From contig JANZYY010000162.1 in assembly GCA_026419705.1 (NCBI GenBank), positions 1 to 9,901 on the forward strand: 9,901 bases of DNA. The letters are read 5' to 3'. The notes below the pieces were generated by a model, which did not search any database, was not told where the DNA came from, and saw nothing but the letters and a program-made list of their open reading frames with translations. The stretch comes from Fischerella sp. (GTDB lineage Bacteria; Cyanobacteriota; Cyanobacteriia; Cyanobacteriales; Nostocaceae). The stretch's first letter is position 1. The number at the start of each line of letters is the position of its first letter. The position numbers were made by a program, and so were the translations under genes. Shown here piece by piece: positions 5,290 through 9,901 of the stretch.

Positions 5290-5523
5290 CTATTTTTTTA
5301 GTGCCTTATTTCGCGCTTCGATTTGTTTTTGCATTTCTTCTAAATGCTTTTGATTTCTTCGCTGTATTTCTGCTCTATAGTCAGAAATCAGCATACTAAG
5401 CTGTTGATACATATCAGTACCGCCCTGACCGTAAGCAAAGCTCAAACGCTGCATAAGCTCGCCATGTTTTTTATGTAATTCTTCGTCGCTAAGTGATGAT
5501 AAATCGGGGCAAAGTGGATGCAT
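5290..5523 (-). CDS. Small helical hypothetical protein
   Basis: This 77-residue protein starts MHPLCPDLSSLSDEELHKKH and continues as nearly continuous charged helix to EEMQKQIEARNKALKK, probably an alpha-helical or coiled-coil protein. I recall similar SLSDEEL...-type small proteins in T4-like marine phages, of unknown function. The frame is open upstream to a TTG at 5574, but that would overlap the MazG-like gene and add an unlikely RKSPRRR leader. ATG 5523 lies 14 bases past the MazG-like stop codon and is preferred. There is no clear ribosome binding site, so coupling to the upstream gene is likely. Confidence 0.7.
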   Translation of the reverse strand: MHPLCPDLSSLSDEELHKKHGELMQRLSFAYGQGGTDMYQQLSMLISDYRAEIQRRNQKHLEEMQKQIEARNKALKK

Positions 5524-5537
5524 ATAATTATTTAATT

Positions 5538-5972
5538 TTACAAATCGCCTTCGCGGCGATTTTCGCTGTGCCAAACACTAAACTTGCCGCCAGGATATCT
5601 TGATTCTAGTTTTGAAACATTTTCAGCAATTACATCGTTTGGATTTAGTCCCAGTGCAATACAGGCATTGATCCAATACCAAATAATATCGCCCAATTCT
5701 CGTTTCATGTGAAAGATATTATCTTCATTGTAGTCCTTGCCGTGAAAAAGTATTTTTTTAACTATTTCGTTAAACTCCCCACCTTCACTGGCTAAGCCAA
5801 TTCCTGCTGTTGTTAGTCGAGGTACATCACAACCCAAAGATGCTAATTCGTCAATGCGTTGTTTAAACAGTTCTACATTTTTGCTGGTTGGGCTGGTAAT
5901 ATCGTTTACAAATTGAGCGTAACGTGATAGACTAACGCTGCTTTGGATATCGTGTTTATTTGAATTTTCCAT
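5538..5972 (-). CDS. MazG-like nucleotide pyrophosphohydrolase
   Basis: This 144-residue protein has the metal-binding pattern of the all-alpha NTP pyrophosphohydrolase (MazG) superfamily: E63-x-x-E66 in LASEGGEFNEIVKK, then E92-x-x-D95 in HMKRELGDIIWYWINA. The 25-residue spacing is within the usual ExxE(12-28)ExxD range. The C-terminal KLESRYPGGKFSVWHSENRREGDL is typical of the phage versions. Members hydrolyse (d)NTPs to the monophosphate and pyrophosphate. In phages they have been proposed to clean or rebalance nucleotide pools, or to alter (p)ppGpp levels, although the latter is disputed. ATG 5972 has AAGGG five bases upstream (5978-5982). It is the first gene after the promoter/palindrome gap and probably heads the nucleotide/replication group. 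Confidence 0.88.
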   Translation of the reverse strand: MENSNKHDIQSSVSLSRYAQFVNDITSPTSKNVELFKQRIDELASLGCDVPRLTTAGIGLASEGGEFNEIVKKILFHGKDYNEDNIFHMKRELGDIIWYWINACIALGLNPNDVIAENVSKLESRYPGGKFSVWHSENRREGDL

Positions 5973-5986
5973 AATGACCCTTTACG

Positions 5987-6015
5987 GTTTTTGCTAAAGT
6001 AACTTTAGCAAAAAC
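5987..6015. repeat. Perfect 14-base inverted repeat ahead of the MazG-like gene
   Basis: GTTTTTGCTAAAGT (5987-6000) and ACTTTAGCAAAAAC (6002-6015) are perfect reverse complements separated by one base. In the DNA this is an operator-like palindrome lying over the -10 and start region of the sigma70-like promoter. In RNA read from the virion genes it could form a 12-13-bp hairpin and act as a weak terminator, although no T-run follows. Confidence 0.7.
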
Positions 6016-6030
6016 TGTTACAAAAGTCAA
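6002..6030 (-). promoter_or_regulatory. Host-type sigma70-like promoter for the MazG-like gene
   Basis: On the minus strand TTGACT (6025-6030; 5 of 6 to TTGACA) is followed after exactly 17 bases by TAAAGT (6002-6007; 4 of 6 to TATAAT). Transcription would start near 5994-5995, giving a short leader with AAGGG before the ATG at 5972. This would be an early-type promoter separating the group from the late virion genes upstream. Confidence 0.5.
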
Positions 6031-6037
6031 AATTTAA

Positions 6038-6943
6038 TTATCCAGTTCTAACCCAAAGGCCAGTTGTGTCTCCGGTGTAGTGAAATGTCCACCTAGCAAA
6101 ACCGTTTTGTGCAATTGACGTAATAGGGGCAAGAATAGTATGACCACCGGCTCCCGATAACAACGTCAATGCCGTTACCGAACTGCCTGTCATTGACAGT
6201 GTTAAATTTTGCCCATCTGTTGGTACAGTGGGAAAAGTTAAAGTTCCGCTGGCAATAACAGTGTTGGCGTTCAATATCATTGTTTCGGTATCATTGACTA
6301 TCGAAGTATTAAATCCTTCAGTGACCGTTACAAATTGCTTTTTATTCAATGTTTTCTGTAATTCAACGATATAGAGTCCAGTTTTTGGTGTAGATCCAAC
6401 CTCATAGAATTTATCGCCAACAGTTGGAAAACTAATTGTAATTCTGTTTATTTCATTTGTAGCATAATTGATATTTTGCAGTGTAGTTCTACCAAACATT
6501 CCCGAAGTGCCCAGAGTCAACGTGTGTGCAGTATTTGTGCAGTTAACATGTAATCTTACAGAACTGTGTTTGGTATTTGAGAAATTTATAAAATTCACTG
6601 TCACAGATCCTGCTGTTTCGATATAATGAAAAGATCCTGCCGTAAAATCAATGTCAATAACTCCTGTGGCATTTAAATGCGATACCCACTTTTCAGAATT
6701 ATTAAAAAATACTGCGTTAGAAATACTGCTCGCATTGAGATCATTATCTACCGGTTGTATACCTGTAACAGTTAAATTGGCTGTTAAAACGCTACGATTT
6801 TGTAGACGTTCTATTTCGGACTTTGCATAGGTAAAGTTATTTCGGATATTGGTAAAATTGTCACGAAAGCCCTGACTGTCGTTGTCTTGTCCGGCGATTG
6901 GATAATTTCCGTTAATATTGTTTGGGTTTATAGCGCTTGGCAT
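6038..6943 (-). CDS. Virion structural protein, fibre/baseplate-associated type
   Basis: This 301-residue protein begins MPSAINPNNINGNYPIAGQD, then SQGFRDNFTNIRNNFTYAKSEIERLQ. That N-terminus is characteristic of a recurrent family of structural proteins in T4-like marine phages and probably forms an attachment or trimerisation helix. The rest is beta-rich and Thr/Ser/Asn/Gly-rich, with strands such as SVTVNFINFSNTKHSSVRLHV and a C-terminal RWTFHYTGDTTGLWVRTG, consistent with a fibrous or beta-sandwich tail protein. The exact place in the tail is not decidable. Its ATG overlaps the preceding stop (TAATG, 6941-6945). AGGAG lies 10 bases upstream and a GATAAATA late-promoter match at 6977-6984. 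It ends 65 bases before the MazG-like gene. Confidence 0.75.
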   Translation of the reverse strand: MPSAINPNNINGNYPIAGQDNDSQGFRDNFTNIRNNFTYAKSEIERLQNRSVLTANLTVTGIQPVDNDLNASSISNAVFFNNSEKWVSHLNATGVIDIDFTAGSFHYIETAGSVTVNFINFSNTKHSSVRLHVNCTNTAHTLTLGTSGMFGRTTLQNINYATNEINRITISFPTVGDKFYEVGSTPKTGLYIVELQKTLNKKQFVTVTEGFNTSIVNDTETMILNANTVIASGTLTFPTVPTDGQNLTLSMTGSSVTALTLLSGAGGHTILAPITSIAQNGFARWTFHYTGDTTGLWVRTG

Positions 6944-9901
6944 TATTTAAATACTCCTAATTTAGGGAATTTCAAATATTTATCTTCTTTTTCGGGTAAG
7001 GTGTATTGATCTCTATTATCGTAGAATCTTGTTGCTCCGCCGTCAAAAATAGTTTCTTGTCCGATTTGTGCTTCGAATAATGAGTATTCTGGTTGAGTTT
7101 TTCCGGGTTTTATTGTAATATCGTAATAAAATTTGGTATCAACAAAGTTGCGTCCTTTATTGATTTGCACCCAATCATTTGGTAAAATTTCTTTAACAAA
7201 TTCCAAATTGACTATTGTAGTTATTGGATCAATTTTTATACGCCATATTCCACCACGTTGATTTAACACTGGAGATACCACTATACTTTGACCGGCACTG
7301 ATATTATCAAAAATTGGTCTATCTAAAATTATAGTTGAACCCAAAATATCTACAATATAGGCTGCACGCTCGATACCTGCTCCTTCGACTCTACTGCCGA
7401 TTTCTACCCCAACGATCGAATTAAGTTCAAGTGTTATGGACCCTGAGCTGGCATTTTGCGCTACAATTTTTGTAAGGTTGCTAGCGGTGCTTTCAAAATA
7501 ACCTGGTATGTAATAAGTTTCACTAAATGAAGTTGAATCAAAAGGTTCATTATCGAATTCACTAACCGTGTAAAACCACCCATCTGCTTCGCCTGTATAA
7601 TTATCGTATTGTTCTTGTTTAACAAACACAACCAATTCGCCATTAGTGTAGTTAGTTACTCCAGAAATTCTTCCTGCTTGATCTATTTCAAATTTGTACC
7701 TTCCATTTATAGATTCAAAAGGAACAGTTAACGCATAAGCTACGCCGCCCGCAAAATATAAATTAGAATCAACGCTGGGCAATCTGTCAAATGTGGTTAA
7801 CGGACTATCAATAAATCTGTCTAAATCAATGTCGTAAAATTTAGACATTATATTATCAAGTTGATATCGATCAACGACGAAATTTAGATTTTTAAAAGTT
7901 ATACCATTATTTTTTAATCTATAAGCAATTAATTTACTAGCACCCGGAACGGTATATGCCAATACTACAGCGTGAACAAATCCTAAGACTCTACCGTCAG
8001 GCTGAACCGAAGTCATCCAAGTTGGAAGAGCTCCTTGATTGCTATAGCCTAGAGGATTAATTACAGCAGTTTTCATGTTATCGAATCCGTTTGGTTCTAA
8101 CAATCGATAAGGGTTTCCTTTTTCATCAAACCAGGGATTTGCATTTATTTTTGTTAAATCTAAAGATTGTTTGGGGTTTTTACCGTTTTCACTTAAAGTG
8201 TCTTTAACTTCAACATAAACAACTTCATAAACGGGTCTTCTAAATTCATCCACTACAACTGCTGTTTTAACATCGCCCATTTCTATGTATTTGTTGTAAT
8301 GGTTATGGCGCATAGCAGAAATGTATTCATCTATATAACTTGGATTTATTCCAGGTAAAAATAAAAATTTAATATTTTTTGCCTTCCCAAACCAAGGATC
8401 ATTAATTCGATATATTAGTTCATTTGGGAACAAGTTGATTTCGTTAATAATGCTTTCAAATAATTTACGTTCATCTTTGCTAATTAAAGCCTTTAGATAA
8501 AGGTTTTCAAATGGACGTTCGTTTCTATTAATAATTTTAACACTAAATGTTCTAGTGCTTCTAACACTATCGTTAATGGTATACGCTTCAACGGTAAAAG
8601 TATATGTATTATCCCACACTGTGGTATTGTTATCTATGGTTGTAGCACCTTTATCAAGACTAAATTTTGCTATAGTTGGTCTTCCGGTAATAAGTCCCGG
8701 TTGTACTTCTGAATAATCAATTTGATCCCATTTATTAGGGTCGGCTTCGGGCGGAATACCAGAATCGATAATATCTATTCTAGCTCTATAATACTGTTCG
8801 TTACGAATAACAATACTTCCAGCTGAATAACCTAGAGCATTAGCATCCCAAAAATAAATATTTTGAAATTGCAATCCTTGTGGCAGCCTACTTCTTGTTC
8901 CGGGTTTGATGCGAAACTGAACTATTTTACCAGTTGGGCTAGAAGCTTGAATTTGTAATTCACTAGGAATACCATTTTCAATAACACCTAAGTTTTGTGG
9001 TGTAATCCAATTAATATAATTGTCTACTGATCCATAAACTTTTAAACTAAACGTTTTCGATGGTCCAATAAAAGAAGGATAAAATCTTTTAACTGCGTAT
9101 ACGTTAAAAGTATATATTTTTTCATCTTCCACTTGACTACCCACGTTACCAGTGAGCCACCCCGTTTCAGGATCTAAATTTAATCCTGCTGGCAAGCTCA
9201 TTCCAGGTTCTGAAACATCTACATAATAATAAACAGAATCGTTATCAAAATCAAATGCCGTGAATTTAAAAGCGTATTCACTTAATTGTCTAGTTTCTGG
9301 CAACATGTAATTTTCTGTTACTATGATTGGCAAATGCCTGGTATCAGAGTCTACAGTAATTATATCTGTGTCAGCAGTTAATAACGTGTTGTCTATAGTA
9401 AATGAACTTTTCGATAAAACAGTTAGTGTGTATTTTGCTTTATCTGTGTGCAATCCGTCAAAAACCGATAAAACGAACTCATATGTATGATTTTGTGGTG
9501 TATCGCTAAAATCCCAAAGATACTCATCCCATTTTAATCTATCCCAAGTATTACTACCTAAACTTCCAGGAACAGTGTATTGAAATAAATATCCCTGTAA
9601 TCTACCGTCGGAAGTCAATTTAATGCCAATTGGTAGTTCCCCGCTGTCAAAACTCCATACCAGAGGAATCTCTGGATTGGGATCTACTGCTGTTAATTGT
9701 ATATCTAAATACGTACCATCAAAAAATGTACCTAAATGCCCGCCGTCTGGAATAATACTTGGTGGCACCAAACCGTTAATGCTAATTGAAAATGACCTAT
9801 CGGCGATTTTTCCTAAACCGTTTGTTACTCTAACTGTAAAATCACTAGTTAATCTAGCAGTAGTAAATCCGGCATTTGTAATAATAGGAACCCCCATTAT
9901 T
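6943..9901 (-). CDS. Very large Ig-like-repeat virion protein (5' end beyond the window)
   Basis: At least 984 residues are visible. Putative Ig/cadherin-like modules are recognisable by LP-G-L-x-x-x-GxL-G signatures: ELPIGIKLTSDGRLQG (near 85-100), LPAGLNLDPETGWLTG (near 235-252), and LPQGLQFQ with GLITGRPTIAKF (near 338-413). Each is followed by a Y-FTV-type strand. From about 458 to 515, ERPFENLYLKALI and NDPWFGKAKNIKFLFLPG match what I recall of large structural proteins of marine T4-like phages. Near 818-878 the pattern SITLELNSIVGVEIGSRVEGAGIE resembles beta-modules of phage fibres. The first visible ATG (9897) is probably internal: the sequence begins in mid-domain (FTVRVTNGLGKIADRSFSI) and the frame is open to the window edge. 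It is probably a tail or fibre component involved in adsorption. Its TAA overlaps the next ATG. Confidence 0.82.
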   Translation of the reverse strand, partial: IMGVPIITNAGFTTARLTSDFTVRVTNGLGKIADRSFSISINGLVPPSIIPDGGHLGTFFDGTYLDIQLTAVDPNPEIPLVWSFDSGELPIGIKLTSDGRLQGYLFQYTVPGSLGSNTWDRLKWDEYLWDFSDTPQNHTYEFVLSVFDGLHTDKAKYTLTVLSKSSFTIDNTLLTADTDIITVDSDTRHLPIIVTENYMLPETRQLSEYAFKFTAFDFDNDSVYYYVDVSEPGMSLPAGLNLDPETGWLTGNVGSQVEDEKIYTFNVYAVKRFYPSFIGPSKTFSLKVYGSVDNYINWITPQNLGVIENGIPSELQIQASSPTGKIVQFRIKPGTRSRLPQGLQFQNIYFWDANALGYSAGSIVIRNEQYYRARIDIIDSGIPPEADPNKWDQIDYSEVQPGLITGRPTIAKFSLDKGATTIDNNTTVWDNTYTFTVEAYTINDSVRSTRTFSVKIINRNERPFENLYLKALISKDERKLFESIINEINLFPNELIYRINDPWFGKAKNIKFLFLPGINPSYIDEYISAMRHNHYNKYIEMGDVKTAVVVDEFRRPVYEVVYVEVKDTLSENGKNPKQSLDLTKINANPWFDEKGNPYRLLEPNGFDNMKTAVINPLGYSNQGALPTWMTSVQPDGRVLGFVHAVVLAYTVPGASKLIAYRLKNNGITFKNLNFVVDRYQLDNIMSKFYDIDLDRFIDSPLTTFDRLPSVDSNLYFAGGVAYALTVPFESINGRYKFEIDQAGRISGVTNYTNGELVVFVKQEQYDNYTGEADGWFYTVSEFDNEPFDSTSFSETYYIPGYFESTASNLTKIVAQNASSGSITLELNSIVGVEIGSRVEGAGIERAAYIVDILGSTIILDRPIFDNISAGQSIVVSPVLNQRGGIWRIKIDPITTIVNLEFVKEILPNDWVQINKGRNFVDTKFYYDITIKPGKTQPEYSLFEAQIGQETIFDGGATRFYDNRDQYTLPEKEDKYLKFPKLGVFK
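6954..6958 (-). promoter_or_regulatory. Ribosome binding site AGGAG for the 301-residue virion protein
   Basis: AGGAG lies 10 bases before ATG 6943, inside the last codons of the upstream gene. The spacing is slightly long, but the match is strong and agrees with the TAATG coupling. Confidence 0.65.
6977..6984 (-). promoter_or_regulatory. T4-type late promoter candidate GATAAATA inside a gene end
   Basis: GATAAATA matches NATAAATA and lies within the last 15 codons of the large virion gene. Transcription would start near 6971, giving a leader of about 28 bases that contains AGGAG. This would allow the 301-residue protein to be expressed independently of the large gene. Confidence 0.6.

Noticed and set aside
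5524..5574. N-terminal extension of the 77-residue gene from TTG 5574
   Set aside because: It lies within the end of the MazG-like gene, has a poor start codon and adds an unlikely Arg-rich leader. ATG 5523 sits just past the MazG-like stop.
7461..7643. Short minus-strand frame inside the large virion gene
   Set aside because: Contained in another frame of a clearly coding gene, with no motif; a shadow frame.
8853..8860. Plus-strand AATAAATA (also at 9584-9591) as late promoters
   Set aside because: Both lie antisense within the large virion gene with no plus-strand gene downstream; chance matches in AT-rich DNA.

Overview
The window looks like part of a T4-like (straboviral/cyanomyovirus-type) contractile-tailed phage genome. 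It is AT-rich and densely packed, with almost all genes on the minus strand. It carries a recognisable T4-type clamp-loader large subunit (gp44), a phage GroES-like co-chaperonin, a MazG-type nucleotide pyrophosphohydrolase and two large virion proteins of the kind found in marine T4-like phages. No tRNA, transposon, integrase or CRISPR array was seen. The Gram-negative-type outer-membrane beta-barrel and the AT-richness suggest a marine Gram-negative host. Whether that host is a cyanobacterium, a Pelagibacter-like bacterium or something else cannot be decided from the sequence.

The layout is given in minus-strand transcription order, from right to left. A very large Ig-like-repeat virion protein runs off the right edge (6943-9901) and is coupled by TAATG to a 301-residue virion protein (6038-6941/6943). 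A 65-base gap follows, holding a sigma70-like promoter and a perfect 14-base inverted repeat. Next comes a small nucleotide/replication group: a MazG-like enzyme, a 77-residue protein, and a 168-residue protein ending in a DnaE-like GVGRGS segment. An NATAAATA late-promoter match precedes a 193-residue conserved-type protein, the GroES-like protein, a possible HExxH lipoprotein, a 61-residue protein and gp44. The last two are joined to their upstream neighbours by ATGA overlaps.

Downstream of gp44 lie a 154-residue protein and a coiled-coil protein that overlap by 170 bases in different frames. After these come an outer-membrane barrel gene split by an in-frame TAG, a two-helix membrane protein and a 93-residue unknown. 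This whole strand converges at an AT-rich hairpin (717-749) on the only plus-strand gene, a GIY-YIG-type protein (111-668).

The most unusual points are: (1) a beta-barrel gene intact on both sides of a single amber codon; (2) a stand-alone fragment resembling the DnaE palm that stops before the catalytic aspartates; (3) a 170-base same-strand gene overlap with its own strong ribosome binding site; and (4) a palindrome sitting exactly over the -10 region of the promoter ahead of the MazG-like gene. All family assignments were made by eye from motifs, without database searching.
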